From: Corynebacterium sp. TAE3-ERU12
Lineage (GTDB): Bacteria; Actinomycetota; Actinomycetes; Mycobacteriales; Mycobacteriaceae
Reading direction: 5' to 3'
Assembly (NCBI RefSeq): GCF_019209905.1
Contig: NZ_JAHUTM010000002.1
Location: 186,001-250,000, forward strand
DNA length: 64,000 bases
Below the pieces are notes generated by a model. It ran no database searches and was not told the origin of the DNA. It was given only the letters and a program-made list of their open reading frames with translations. Shown one piece after another: positions 45,436-54,667 of the stretch. How positions within the stretch are numbered: the stretch's first letter is position 1; every line of letters starts with the position of its first letter. The translations under genes and the position numbers were made by a program.

Positions 45436-47213
45436 CGGTTGTCCTCCGTATCGGCGACAGTCAGCGTCGCCTCGGGGTCAGCGTCGCCACGGGTAGCGGC
45501 AACAGGGGCGTCGGAAATGGCCTGCGCCACCGGCAGACCCGGGGCAGCAGTAGACATCGCCGCAGAACTCGACTCCGGCGGGGCCTGAAGCTCAAACCAG
45601 TAGAAACCATGGCCCGGCAACGTAATGAGATACGTCAGCTCACCGATCTCCGGGAACGGCACCGAACCGGTCATCTCCACCGGGGTATAACCATCAAATT
45701 CCGACAGGTCCAAAGTCACAGCCTGCGGGTACTTCGACAAGTTATTCACGCACAGCAGCGTCTCGTCCTCATGCTCACGCAAATACGCCAGCACCGACGG
45801 GGTCGCCGAGCCCAGCTCACGGAACGTGCCGTGGCCGAACGCCTTGTACTGCTTGCGCAGATGCACCATCCGGCGCACCCAGTTCAGCAGCGAGTTCGAC
45901 GTATTCATCTGCGATTCCACATTGACCGCCTGGAAGCCGTACGTCGGGTCCTGGATCGTCGGCAAGTACAACCGGCCCGGGTCACACCGGGAAAAACCAG
46001 CATTGCGGTCCGGGGACCACTGCATAGGCGTGCGCACCCCATCGCGGTCGCCGAGCCAAATATTATCGCCCATGCCGATCTCATCGCCGTAGTACAACAC
46101 CGGCGAACCCGGCAGCGACAACAGCAAGGCATTAAATAATTCCAGCTGGTCACGGTCATTATTGAGTAGCGGAGCCAGGCGGCGGCGGATACCAATATTG
46201 GCTTTCATCCGTGGGTCGGCGGCGTACTCGGCGTACATATAGTCGCGCTCTTCATCAGTAACCATCTCGAGAGTGAGCTCATCGTGGTTACGCAAGAAAA
46301 TGCCCCACTGGGCCTTCGACGGGATATCGGGAGTGCTCTCCAAAATTTCGGAGATCGGGAAACGGGACTCCTTACGCACCGCCATGAAGATGCGCGGCAT
46401 CAGCGGGAAGTGGAATGCCATATGGCACTCATCGCCACCAGTAGCCGGGTCACCGAAGTACTCCACAACATCCTCAGGCCACTGATTGGCCTCAGCCAAC
46501 AGCACCCGGCCGGGGTATTCCGCATCGATGACTGAGCGACACTTGCGCAGGAACTCATGCGTCTCCGGCAGGTTCTCGCAGTTCGTTCCCTCACGCTCAA
46601 ACAGGTAGGGCACCGCGTCGAGGCGGAAACCATCAAGACCCATATCGCACCAGAAGCGCAGCACATCAATCATGGCTTCCTGCACAGCCGGATTGTCGTA
46701 ATTCAGGTCCGGCTGGTGGGAGAAGAAACGGTGCCAGTAGTACTGGCCGCGCACCGGGTCGTAGGTCCAGTTCGAATCCTCGGTGTCGACGAAGATAATG
46801 CGCGCCCCGGAGTACTCGGTGGGGTCGTCGGTCCACACATAAAAATCGCCGTAGGGGCCGTCGGGGTCCGTACGTGACTGCTGGAACCACTCGTGCGTAT
46901 CCGAGGTGTGGTTCATCACCAGGTCAGTAATGACCCGGATGCCGCGCTTATGCGCTTCATCAAGCAGCAGGTGGAATTCCTCCACCGTGCCGAAGTCCTC
47001 CAGCACCTTGCGGAAATCGCGGATGTCATAGCCACCATCGCGCAGCGGGGAGTCATAAAAAGGCGGCAGCCACAGGCAGTCAACGCCCAACCAACTCAGA
47101 TAGTCCAGCTTCTGAATTAAGCCTTGCAGGTCACCTGAGCCGTTATCGTCGGAGTCGTTAAAGGCGCGTACCAGCACCTCATAGAACACCGCACTGCGAT
47201 ACCAATCGTCCAT
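45432..47213 (-). CDS. treS: Trehalose synthase (maltose alpha-D-glucosyltransferase)
   Basis: A 593-residue GH13 enzyme that interconverts trehalose and maltose. The GH13 regions are visible: [20 protein letters not shown] (catalytic Asp), [12 protein letters not shown] (acid/base Glu) and FLRNHDEL. The C-terminal beta domain ends in an Ala/Asp-rich tail. I chose ATG 47213 ([13 protein letters not shown]), which matches the family start; an open frame reaches 47306. It works with the coupled maltokinase to move trehalose into alpha-glucan. Confidence 0.95.
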   Translation of the reverse strand: MDDWYRSAVFYEVLVRAFNDSDDNGSGDLQGLIQKLDYLSWLGVDCLWLPPFYDSPLRDGGYDIRDFRKVLEDFGTVEEFHLLLDEAHKRGIRVITDLVMNHTSDTHEWFQQSRTDPDGPYGDFYVWTDDPTEYSGARIIFVDTEDSNWTYDPVRGQYYWHRFFSHQPDLNYDNPAVQEAMIDVLRFWCDMGLDGFRLDAVPYLFEREGTNCENLPETHEFLRKCRSVIDAEYPGRVLLAEANQWPEDVVEYFGDPATGGDECHMAFHFPLMPRIFMAVRKESRFPISEILESTPDIPSKAQWGIFLRNHDELTLEMVTDEERDYMYAEYAADPRMKANIGIRRRLAPLLNNDRDQLELFNALLLSLPGSPVLYYGDEIGMGDNIWLGDRDGVRTPMQWSPDRNAGFSRCDPGRLYLPTIQDPTYGFQAVNVESQMNTSNSLLNWVRRMVHLRKQYKAFGHGTFRELGSATPSVLAYLREHEDETLLCVNNLSKYPQAVTLDLSEFDGYTPVEMTGSVPFPEIGELTYLITLPGHGFYWFELQAPPESSSAAMSTAAPGLPVAQAISDAPVAATRGDADPEATLTVADTEDNR

Positions 47214-47315
47214 GACAGTCCAGGGTAGGCAAAGCCGCCCGCCAATGCAGCGCCCACGGGCGACCGAGCGGGGGACTGCACGCAGTTTTGTTGCCGATCG
47301 TGCCATGATGGCGCC

Positions 47316-47813
47316 ATGAGTACCGGGCCGAAGAAGTACTTACCGCAGTCATGGGGCGGCGTGTCCGTCCGCGTTGTTATTGCCGTGGCCAGTGTGCTGG
47401 TGGTCTTGCTCGCACTGTCGGTGGGGCTGACCGAGATGAGAAGAATGTCGAAGGAAAACGAGCCGCAGCCGCAAGCGACCATCCCAGGCCAAAAATGGGC
47501 GCTTGCCGACGATCCCGCCGCCTGGTTCGCGCTGAAGCGTACCGACGGTGGGCAATTCGAATTCACCGGCTCCGACGGCTGCAATACCGTCTTCTCCACC
47601 AACGCAGAGCTGACCAATTCCCATATCAACTTCGGGGATGTCGGAAAAACCCGGATGGCCTGCCCGCCGCCGCATGACACCGAAGAACTATTCCGCTTCT
47701 TCCTGCAACACAATGATGTCCCGGTGGACTTCTCCGGCGGCGCGCTGCACCTCCAAGGCCCCGGCGGGCGCTGGGTCGTATTCGACGATGAGGGCGAGTT
47801 TAAGGGAGACTAG
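47316..47813 (+). CDS. META-domain (HslJ-like) membrane-anchored protein
   Basis: A 165-residue protein with one N-terminal transmembrane segment ([19 protein letters not shown], about residues 20-38) and an extracytoplasmic META domain ([30 protein letters not shown]). Paired cysteines could be oxidised. META proteins are linked to envelope stress or adhesion, but the role here is unknown. It is divergent from treS and followed 4 nt later by a small membrane protein gene. Confidence 0.83.
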   Translation: MSTGPKKYLPQSWGGVSVRVVIAVASVLVVLLALSVGLTEMRRMSKENEPQPQATIPGQKWALADDPAAWFALKRTDGGQFEFTGSDGCNTVFSTNAELTNSHINFGDVGKTRMACPPPHDTEELFRFFLQHNDVPVDFSGGALHLQGPGGRWVVFDDEGEFKGD

Positions 47814-47817
47814 GCCC

Positions 47818-47967
47818 ATGACCGATACCCCCGATAACGACCACGGCAACGACCCGCAGCCAGGCTGGCCCAAGATGGCCTGGGCGGTTCTGATCACCCT
47901 CATCACCGTGTTGAGCTGCGTAATGATCATCAAACAGGGCTTAGAAACAGGGATGTTTAACTTCTAA
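47818..47967 (+). CDS. 49-residue single-helix membrane protein
   Basis: A hydrophilic Asp/Asn/Pro N-terminus (MTDTPDNDHGNDPQPGWPK) precedes one transmembrane helix (MAWAVLITLITVLSCVMII) and a short tail ending MFNF. It starts 4 nt after the META gene stop, with GGGAG about 10 nt upstream, so it is probably a partner in the same transcript. Its stop overlaps the stop of the convergent esterase gene. No family was recognised. Confidence 0.7.
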   Translation: MTDTPDNDHGNDPQPGWPKMAWAVLITLITVLSCVMIIKQGLETGMFNF

Positions 47968-49280
47968 GCGCCGGTATGGCCGCCAATGCGGAATGCCCGG
48001 CGCACCCGCTGCCACGGGTCCTGTTCCGCCCCCGCCACCCCATGCTCAGCGGCCCCATAAAACACCCGCGCCGTGCGGTTGGGCAGTCGATACCGCGGCC
48101 ACTGCGGGCCCGGGTCGTGCTGGGTGATAAACCGCACCGCATCCTCATGGAAGGGGTGCTGCTCCCGGCCGAAAAGGCGCGGCAGCTCAACACAATGCGG
48201 CGCGCCGGAGGTAGGCCCATCCGGGCCCATGCCCACCCCACCACCAGGGCGGAACTCCCCGGCCCACACCGGCAGATTCGCGCCTGCGGCCTGCTCGGCG
48301 ATAGTCACACCCCAACGCCGAATACACGAATCTGAAATCAGATCCGACATCGGAGTATCAGACTGTGGCAGCGGCACCCGGGCGCCAAGACTTGCAGCCC
48401 ACGCATTCGCCATCAGCCCAGCGAAGGGGCGAGCATCAATGCTGCGCAACGGTTCCATATGGTGAAACTCCTCGCTGGTGGTGGTCACCAGCAGCGGCAC
48501 CGACGGGCGGGCCTCGCCGATATGCGGGCCCAACGCGGCCTCAGTGGGGGAGAGCATCCGCAACCGGGAGTACACCTTTTCCACCGCAGCGAGGCCATGC
48601 CGATCCGCGTAATCAGCCAAGCCTTTCCGTGTTGGCCGACCGCGCAATAAAGCAGCCAATGCCAGCCGCTGGCGCCTATCACCAGAGCCTGCAGAAAAAC
48701 CAGCGGAGGCGGCAATAATCCCCCGCACCCGCCCAGCCAGTTCCGGTTGGGAACTCAGCGTCAGCGCCAAACCCGCCCCCGCGGACTGGCCGGCAATAGT
48801 GATCCGCCCCGGGTCGCCACCAAAGGAGGCGACATTATCGCGCACCCAATCCATCGCGATGTGCAGATCCGCAATCGCCGGCAGTTGGTCGGAGTTGTGA
48901 TCCCGCCAGAAACCCTGCAGGCGTTTCCGGTAGCCCAAGGAGACCGTCACAATGCCGCGCTCGGCGAGAAAACGCCCATTAGTCCACGGCTCCGAGGGAT
49001 GCCCCTCCTCATACCGGCCGCCATGAATCCACACCAACACCGGCAAAGCACTGTCGTAGCAGCCCGGGGCAGGGGCAGTAATCGTGAGCACCGACTCCGG
49101 CCCATCGGCCACAGCACTGCCGGAAAGCCCAGTATGGGCGGCTTTCGGGGCCGGTCGCGCCGGGCCGAAAGGGGAGGACACCGCGTAGCGCACCGCGTGG
49201 CAGCGCCACACCTTGCCACGCAAAGCGCCGGTGAGCTCACCTGCCGGGGTGCTGATCGTTAGCTCATCCATAGCGCTCAC
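47964..49280 (-). CDS. Carboxylesterase/lipase, type-B alpha/beta hydrolase
   Basis: A 438-residue COesterase-family protein. The oxyanion-hole region LPVLVWIHGGRYEEG is present with the nucleophile elbow GQSAGAG and FGGDPGRITIAG before it; Glu and His partners would be around TTTSEEFHH and near the C-terminus. It hydrolyses carboxylic esters; the substrate is unknown. There is no signal peptide, so it is cytoplasmic. GTG 49280 or ATG 49271 may be the start, neither with a clear ribosome-binding site. Confidence 0.88.
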   Translation of the reverse strand: MSAMDELTISTPAGELTGALRGKVWRCHAVRYAVSSPFGPARPAPKAAHTGLSGSAVADGPESVLTITAPAPGCYDSALPVLVWIHGGRYEEGHPSEPWTNGRFLAERGIVTVSLGYRKRLQGFWRDHNSDQLPAIADLHIAMDWVRDNVASFGGDPGRITIAGQSAGAGLALTLSSQPELAGRVRGIIAASAGFSAGSGDRRQRLALAALLRGRPTRKGLADYADRHGLAAVEKVYSRLRMLSPTEAALGPHIGEARPSVPLLVTTTSEEFHHMEPLRSIDARPFAGLMANAWAASLGARVPLPQSDTPMSDLISDSCIRRWGVTIAEQAAGANLPVWAGEFRPGGGVGMGPDGPTSGAPHCVELPRLFGREQHPFHEDAVRFITQHDPGPQWPRYRLPNRTARVFYGAAEHGVAGAEQDPWQRVRRAFRIGGHTGA

Positions 49281-49312
49281 GCTACCGCGCTAGTGCGGTA
49301 GCATCAGCCGAC

Positions 49313-49528
49313 GTGAGCGAGTTCATCGACGTCATTGGGCAGTGGCTCATCCAACTACCCGTCATCTGGCAGACCGTGGTGCTACTCGCCGCGGTCCTCA
49401 TACCAGGCGGGGCCGCCGCTTTCGCCCTCATTGGCGCCATCGACGTCGTCGTCGGCCGCGTATTCGGCCGTTGGGGACGGCGCCATACCGGCCGCGACCG
49501 CGCACGAATCGAACTGGCCAGGCAGTAG
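49313..49528 (+). CDS. 71-residue small membrane protein
   Basis: Two adjoining hydrophobic segments (QLPVIWQTVVLLAAVLIPGG and AAFALIGAIDVVVGRVFG) followed by a basic tail GRWGRRHTGRDRARIELARQ. GTG 49313 is the start, divergent from the esterase gene. The function is unknown. A 24-residue ORF follows after 21 bp. Confidence 0.65.
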   Translation: MSEFIDVIGQWLIQLPVIWQTVVLLAAVLIPGGAAAFALIGAIDVVVGRVFGRWGRRHTGRDRARIELARQ

Positions 49529-49549
49529 CCGAGGAATCAAGGAGTCACC

Positions 49550-49624
49550 ATGCGAATCAACCGCGTCAAGCTCGCCCTGATCGTGTTGCTTCTGCTTGTG
49601 ATCATCGCAGGGCTACTGCTCTAA
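49550..49624 (+). CDS. 24-residue single-pass membrane microprotein
   Basis: Encodes MRINRVKLALIVLLLLVIIA followed by GLLL. This is a basic start and one hydrophobic helix to the last residue. AAGGAG is 5 nt before ATG 49550, an excellent site that argues for real translation. It probably forms a two-gene operon with the 71-residue protein. Its stop is 9 bp before the convergent malQ stop. Confidence 0.6.
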   Translation: MRINRVKLALIVLLLLVIIAGLLL

Positions 49625-49632
49625 ATCGCCGC

Positions 49633-51837
49633 CTAACCCCGCTTCGACGCCGCAGCCACCGCAGCGAACTGCGCGTGCGTCGGCAGATCCTGCACCAAAA
49701 CCGCCGCACCATCGCTATCGGTTAGCGGCACCCGCCAATTCGGGTACTGATCCCCAGTGGTGCCCGGCTGATTCTGAGTCCGCCGGTCACCCACCATATC
49801 CACCAAAGACATGCAGGTCAGCGCCGCCGGGGTGGCAGCAATATACCGGTGTAGCCCACTAATCAGCACCGACGCCGGCGGCAAACTATCGCGAGTGGCA
49901 TTAGCGAAGTCATAGCCCTCAGCCGCAGTGCCGTCGAAATAACCACGGTCGGCCGTCGCCTGCAATACCGAACACACCCACGCGAAATCACGGGAATCCT
50001 CGAGTGCGACGTCGGTAAGCAGCAAGCCCAGGCGCTCCCGGAGCTGAATATGCTCACCGGCGAGATAACCAGCCGTCGGCGGCAGATCATGAGTCGTCAC
50101 CGACGCCAAGCACAGCCGGCGGTAGTTCTCCGGCGGCTTCGGGACATCATCCTGGGACTCGAACCACAAAATAGAAGTACCCATCACACCGCGATCAGCC
50201 AAATAATCCTGCACCCACGGCTCAAAGGTGCCCAGATCCTCACCAATGACCGCAGCACCAGCCAGCTCAGCCTCCAAAGCCAAGATGCCGACCATCGCCT
50301 CATGGTCATAACGCACATACGTGCCGTTCAGCGGAGACTGCATCCGCGGCATCCACCACAGGCGGAACATGCCCAGAATATGATCCACCCGGATACCGCC
50401 GGAATGGCGCAGCACCGTGCGCAACATATCCCGCCACGGCAGATAAGCAGCGTCGGCAAGCTTATGCGGATTCCACGGCGGCTGGGACCAGTCCTGGCCC
50501 TGCTGGTTGAAATCATCCGGCGGGGCGCCCACCGAGGCATCCGGGGCCAACCACTCCGCCAAATTGCGGGCATCTGAGCCGCCCGGATGCACACCGACGG
50601 CCAAGTCCGCCATCACACCAATGCGCATCCCCGCCTCAGTAGCGGCGCGCTGGGCGTCGGCAAGCTGCTCATCACACACCCACTGCAACCAGCAATGGAA
50701 ATCCACCAGCTCATCATGCAGCTGGGAAATATTCTCATGCGCAGAAAGCGGCTCAACAAACTCATTGCTGGCCTCCTGCCGCGCAGCGATCTCCATATCG
50801 GCACACCACTCGGCGTACTCAATAAGACCCCGGCCCTGCTCGCGCTTAAAACGCTCAAACTCAGCCGCACGCACCGGAGACAGCGGAACATGATGCAACG
50901 CATGCAAAGCCGTCAACTTCGCCGTGTACACCTCATTGCGATTAATCAACTCCGCCGAGCGATTACCCGCACGGAACTTCGCACCTAATTCATGCAGCTG
51001 CGCGGTGTCCTCATCATCGAGATACGAAAACTCCGGGATCTGCTCCACCCGCAGGTAGATGGGGTTAATAAAACGCCGGGTCGACGGCAAATACGGGGAA
51101 TCCTCCATCGGCGGGGCCGGCTCAGCCGCATGAAGCGGATTAACCAAAATGAAGTCCGCCCCGGCGCTCTGCGCCCCAATCGTGGCCAAATCCGCCAACG
51201 TGGTGAAATCACCAATACCCCAACAACGCTCCGAACGCACCGAGTACAGCTGGGCCATAATGCCGGTAGCCGGACGCTGCACAAAAGCGTCCGCGGTGGA
51301 CAGCCGGCGCGGGGTCACCGCAAGAGTGCAGACCCCAGAAGTGCCGTCATTATCGGCAATAATTTCATGCCAACCCAACGGCAGGTCCTCAGGAACAGCG
51401 AAAGCAGCCTCACCGAGGCGCACCCCATCGACAGTGCGGGCGGGAACATTATGTTCCAGCTGGGCTAGCGGCACCTCGCCACCGTCGGCAAGCTTCGCAT
51501 ACACCGAAACGGGGGAGCCATCGGGCACATGCACAAGCACCGATTTCGGGCTGCCCTGGGTGGTGACCACCACCGGCGGCAACAAGCGGCGCCAATACCG
51601 GTCCGCCCACCGCTGGCGGGCGGCACGGATGGTGTCGTCATCAGGATCGGAGCCCAAATCGACATCCATAGCCTTAATAATGGCCAAAATAGTCTCGCGA
51701 GAGACGTCGATATGAGAGCCATCGGAGGCGGTGTACCAGGTGGCAATACCGAGGTCATCGGCTAACTCGGCCAGGGGGCCGGTTACGGGGCGGGGGTCTT
51801 TTTCAGCGGTGGGTTGGGCATTCACGCGCCCCATCAT
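49633..51837 (-). CDS. malQ: 4-alpha-glucanotransferase (amylomaltase)
   Basis: A 734-residue GH77 enzyme that transfers alpha-1,4-glucan segments. It resembles the Corynebacterium glutamicum MalQ with its N-terminal extension (ADDLGIATWYTASDG). Core motifs are QLYSVRSERCWGIGDF, DSPYLPSTRRFINPIYLR, MADLAVGVHPGGSDA, GIRVDHILGMFRLW, AVIGEDLGTFEPWV and TTHDLPPTAGYL. It feeds maltodextrin and maltose pools used by the nearby treS-mak pair. The start could be ATG 51837 or 51834. The sense strand holds three of the 17 dispersed 11-mers. Confidence 0.95.
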   Translation of the reverse strand: MMGRVNAQPTAEKDPRPVTGPLAELADDLGIATWYTASDGSHIDVSRETILAIIKAMDVDLGSDPDDDTIRAARQRWADRYWRRLLPPVVVTTQGSPKSVLVHVPDGSPVSVYAKLADGGEVPLAQLEHNVPARTVDGVRLGEAAFAVPEDLPLGWHEIIADNDGTSGVCTLAVTPRRLSTADAFVQRPATGIMAQLYSVRSERCWGIGDFTTLADLATIGAQSAGADFILVNPLHAAEPAPPMEDSPYLPSTRRFINPIYLRVEQIPEFSYLDDEDTAQLHELGAKFRAGNRSAELINRNEVYTAKLTALHALHHVPLSPVRAAEFERFKREQGRGLIEYAEWCADMEIAARQEASNEFVEPLSAHENISQLHDELVDFHCWLQWVCDEQLADAQRAATEAGMRIGVMADLAVGVHPGGSDARNLAEWLAPDASVGAPPDDFNQQGQDWSQPPWNPHKLADAAYLPWRDMLRTVLRHSGGIRVDHILGMFRLWWMPRMQSPLNGTYVRYDHEAMVGILALEAELAGAAVIGEDLGTFEPWVQDYLADRGVMGTSILWFESQDDVPKPPENYRRLCLASVTTHDLPPTAGYLAGEHIQLRERLGLLLTDVALEDSRDFAWVCSVLQATADRGYFDGTAAEGYDFANATRDSLPPASVLISGLHRYIAATPAALTCMSLVDMVGDRRTQNQPGTTGDQYPNWRVPLTDSDGAAVLVQDLPTHAQFAAVAAASKRG

Positions 51838-51929
51838 GCCAGGGGGACGACGAAAACACTGGGTTGGCCGGTACCCCCACGTGCACCTAATTGAGTTTTA
51901 ATTACTAATTCCGTACCGCGTTCTGAAAA

Positions 51930-51967
51930 TGTGACGTATGTTGTATCTCGAAGTTATCAACGTCACA
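51930..51967. promoter_or_regulatory. Inverted repeat TGTGACGT / ACGTCACA upstream of acyl-CoA ligase
   Basis: The 8 bp arms at 51930-51937 and 51960-51967 are exact complements, 22 nt apart, in the promoter gap between malQ and the ligase. Each arm contains a TGTGA/TCACA half-site like those of the corynebacterial CRP-type regulator GlxR. The spacing is not the canonical N6, so the identity is doubtful. Confidence 0.3.
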
Positions 51968-52044
51968 TATCGCTCGTGTCGCCTGGCGGATACCGCAGGC
52001 GGCCGGAAGCCTATTGCACGGACCCATCAAGGAGACACACGCAG

Positions 52045-53877
52045 ATGCGCGAGTACTCGACCGAAGCCCAGTACGTCATCGGGGAGCAGGAGACCTGCGT
52101 CACCGCCCTCATGGAACTGGCGGCAAAGCGCCCCAAGCTGGTGCTTTTCACCCGCCCCAAAAACTTCGAGTGGGTCAATGTCACCGCCGAAGAATTCGTC
52201 GAAGAGGTCCGGTCCGTCGCCAAAGGCCTCATCGCCAATGGCGTGGAAAAAGGTGACCGCGTCGCCCTGCTCTCCGAGACCCGCTACGAATGGTCGCTGC
52301 TGAACTTCGCGATCTGGGCCGCCGGCGCCACCCTGGTGCCGGTTTATGGTTCCTCCTCCTCCGACCAGATCCGCTGGATCATCGAAGACTCCGGCGCCGT
52401 ATTCGCCATCACCGAAACCCGTGGCCACTCCGACCGCACCAAGACCCTGGTGGTCAACGCCGAAGGCCGCCCGCTGCTGGCGGACTCGACCTCCCGGCTG
52501 CGCCGCGTACTGGAGATCAACTCCTCCGCCGTCGACACCCTGATGTACGAAGGCCGCGACATTCCCGACGAAGAAGTCGACGCCCGCATCAGCGCCACCT
52601 GCGCGGCAGACCTGGCCTCGGTTATCTACACCTCCGGCACCACCGGCCGCCCCAAGGGCTGCCGCCTGCTGCACGCCAACTGGCTCGGTGAGGTCCGCTC
52701 GCTGCTGACCAATGACATCGGCCTCATCTCCCGCCCCGGCAAGCGCGTCCTGACCTTCCTCCCGCTGGCCCACGTGCTGGCCTCCGCGGTGTCCCTGGCC
52801 GCCATTATCGGTGGCGCCTCCCAGGCCCACTGGTCCGACCCGTCCACCGTCATCCTGGAATTCCAGCGCTACCAGCCGAATATGATCCTCGGCGTGCCGC
52901 GCGTATTCGAGAAGGTCCGCGACTCCGCGTACTCCAACGCCAAGGAAAAGGGCCCGCTGGGTCTGGGCATGTTCACCCGCGCAGAGCAGACCGCTATCGA
53001 ATACTCCAAGGCCCTCGACACCCCCTCCGGCCCGTCGACCCCGCTGAAGCTGCGCCTGAAGCTGTACGACAAGCTGCTGTTCTCCAAGATCCGCCAGGCC
53101 ATGGGCGATAACGTCGACTACTGCATCTCCGGTGGCGCAGCACTCTCGGCTGACCTCGGCCACTTCTTCCGTGGTCTCGGCGTGCCGGTCTACGAGGGCT
53201 ACGGCCTGACCGAGTCCACCGCCGCCATCACCGTCAATGACCCGAATAAGCAGGTCATCGGTACCGTCGGCCGCCCGATCGGTGGCTGCTCGGTGCGCAT
53301 TGCCGACGACGGCGAGGTGCAGCTGAAGGGCCAGGTCGTCTTCGACGGCTACTGGCGCAATGAGGAAGCCACCGAGAAGGCCTTCGACGGCGAATGGTTC
53401 GGCACCGGCGATATGGGCGAAATGACCGAAGACGGCTTCGTCAAAATCACCGGCCGCAAGAAGGATCTGCTGGTCACCGCCGGCGGCAAGAATGTCTCCC
53501 CGGGCCCGCTGGAAGACCGGATGCGTTCCCACCCGCTGATCTCCCAGGCAGTGGTTATCGGCGACGGCCAGCCCTTCATCTCAGTGCTGGTCACCCTCGA
53601 CGAGGACGCCTTCACCAAGTGGAAGTCCGAGCACGGCCTGCCCGAGAACGGCACCATCAAGGAACTGGCCGCCAATGGTTCGCTGCGCGCTGAGGTGCAG
53701 GACGCGGTCAACTCCGCCAATGAGCTGGTCTCGCACGCGGAGTCGATCAAGAAGTTCTACATCCTGCCGCGCGACCTGTCGGAGGAAAAGGGCGAACTCA
53801 CCCCGACCATGAAGGTCAAGCGCAACGTGGTGCTGGAGCGTTTCTCCAAGATTGTGGACAATATCTACCACCGCTAG
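52045..53877 (+). CDS. Long-chain fatty acid-CoA ligase (FadD15-type)
   Basis: A 610-residue AMP-forming ligase. The P-loop YTSGTTGRPKGCRLLHANW, the linker motif YEGYGLTESTAAITVN, WFGTGDMGEMTEDGFVKITGRKKDLLVTAGGKNVSPGPLED and the C-terminal lysine region LTPTMKVKRNVV are typical of long-chain FadD enzymes of mycolata. It activates long-chain fatty acids for lipid synthesis or breakdown. ATG 52045 is chosen with AAGGAG 10 nt upstream; the open frame begins further up. Confidence 0.93.
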   Translation: MREYSTEAQYVIGEQETCVTALMELAAKRPKLVLFTRPKNFEWVNVTAEEFVEEVRSVAKGLIANGVEKGDRVALLSETRYEWSLLNFAIWAAGATLVPVYGSSSSDQIRWIIEDSGAVFAITETRGHSDRTKTLVVNAEGRPLLADSTSRLRRVLEINSSAVDTLMYEGRDIPDEEVDARISATCAADLASVIYTSGTTGRPKGCRLLHANWLGEVRSLLTNDIGLISRPGKRVLTFLPLAHVLASAVSLAAIIGGASQAHWSDPSTVILEFQRYQPNMILGVPRVFEKVRDSAYSNAKEKGPLGLGMFTRAEQTAIEYSKALDTPSGPSTPLKLRLKLYDKLLFSKIRQAMGDNVDYCISGGAALSADLGHFFRGLGVPVYEGYGLTESTAAITVNDPNKQVIGTVGRPIGGCSVRIADDGEVQLKGQVVFDGYWRNEEATEKAFDGEWFGTGDMGEMTEDGFVKITGRKKDLLVTAGGKNVSPGPLEDRMRSHPLISQAVVIGDGQPFISVLVTLDEDAFTKWKSEHGLPENGTIKELAANGSLRAEVQDAVNSANELVSHAESIKKFYILPRDLSEEKGELTPTMKVKRNVVLERFSKIVDNIYHR

Positions 53878-53983
53878 TTTCGGCGGCGCCGACTGAGCCT
53901 TCCGGCGCGCCAACCCTGCCAGGCCCGTTCATCACTTTATGGTGGACGGGTCTTGTGCATGCAGGCGCGGAAGGGAGGCTGGA

Positions 53984-54667
53984 GTGGAGCACTACGACGC
54001 CCAGCTACGCCTGCGCGAAGTCACCCAAGAGCTATACGACATCGGCGATGACATCGCTGAACATATCGACAACCTGGCCGAAGCAATAGCCGACGTAGAC
54101 GTCGACCTCGTCGACGAATGTGTCGTCGAATTGGCCGATATCGTCGACGATGGTGTCACCGACGCCATCCCACTCATTGGCGAACTCGGGGGCCTGCGCC
54201 AAGCCTTCATTTCTGGCATTAAGGCAGGCCAACTCTCTCCGGCGGCAGACCGCATGGCCGGTAATGAACCGGCTGCGATCAGTGTTGCCACGCTGACCAA
54301 TATGCCCGGTCCGGTGCGCCACGCCGCCGCCATCCACGCCGTGTCCCAGGCCATGGCCGCGCGTTCGGACACCGTGGCCGATAACCTCAACGAACTAGCC
54401 GACTGGCTTTCCGCCGAGAATATCCGGGGTGTTGAGGTACTCGGCTCAGTTGCGTTACCGGTGCTGTATTCGCGGTGCGGCCGCCGCGCCCTGGAAGCCG
54501 CCGCAGCATGGCGCGTCACCGTCGCCGAAGCCCACCCCATGGTCGCCCGCGGACTGCGGGGCCGCCGGCCCCCACGTTTCCTCAACGAACGCGCCCGTAT
54601 TGATGCCGTGGTCGCCAAGGTCGCCGCCGACCGCGCCCGCCGTGACCGCAGCCCGGAGCGCGTGTGA
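53984..54667 (+). CDS. Conserved hypothetical cytoplasmic protein upstream of hemW
   Basis: A 227-residue soluble, helix-rich, acidic protein (YDIGDDIAEHIDNLAEAIADVDVD) with a basic C-terminus (GLRGRRPPRFLNERARI). No family was recognised. AGGGAGG lies about 5 nt before GTG 53984. The stop overlaps the hemW start (GTGA), so it is translationally coupled to hemW and may act with it or simply lead the operon. Confidence 0.72.
   Translation: MEHYDAQLRLREVTQELYDIGDDIAEHIDNLAEAIADVDVDLVDECVVELADIVDDGVTDAIPLIGELGGLRQAFISGIKAGQLSPAADRMAGNEPAAISVATLTNMPGPVRHAAAIHAVSQAMAARSDTVADNLNELADWLSAENIRGVEVLGSVALPVLYSRCGRRALEAAAAWRVTVAEAHPMVARGLRGRRPPRFLNERARIDAVVAKVAADRARRDRSPERV

Noticed and set aside
52027..53532. 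501-codon minus-strand ORF opposite the long-chain acyl-CoA ligase.
   Set aside because: Antisense shadow of a well-conserved ligase in a GC-rich genome; no family resemblance.
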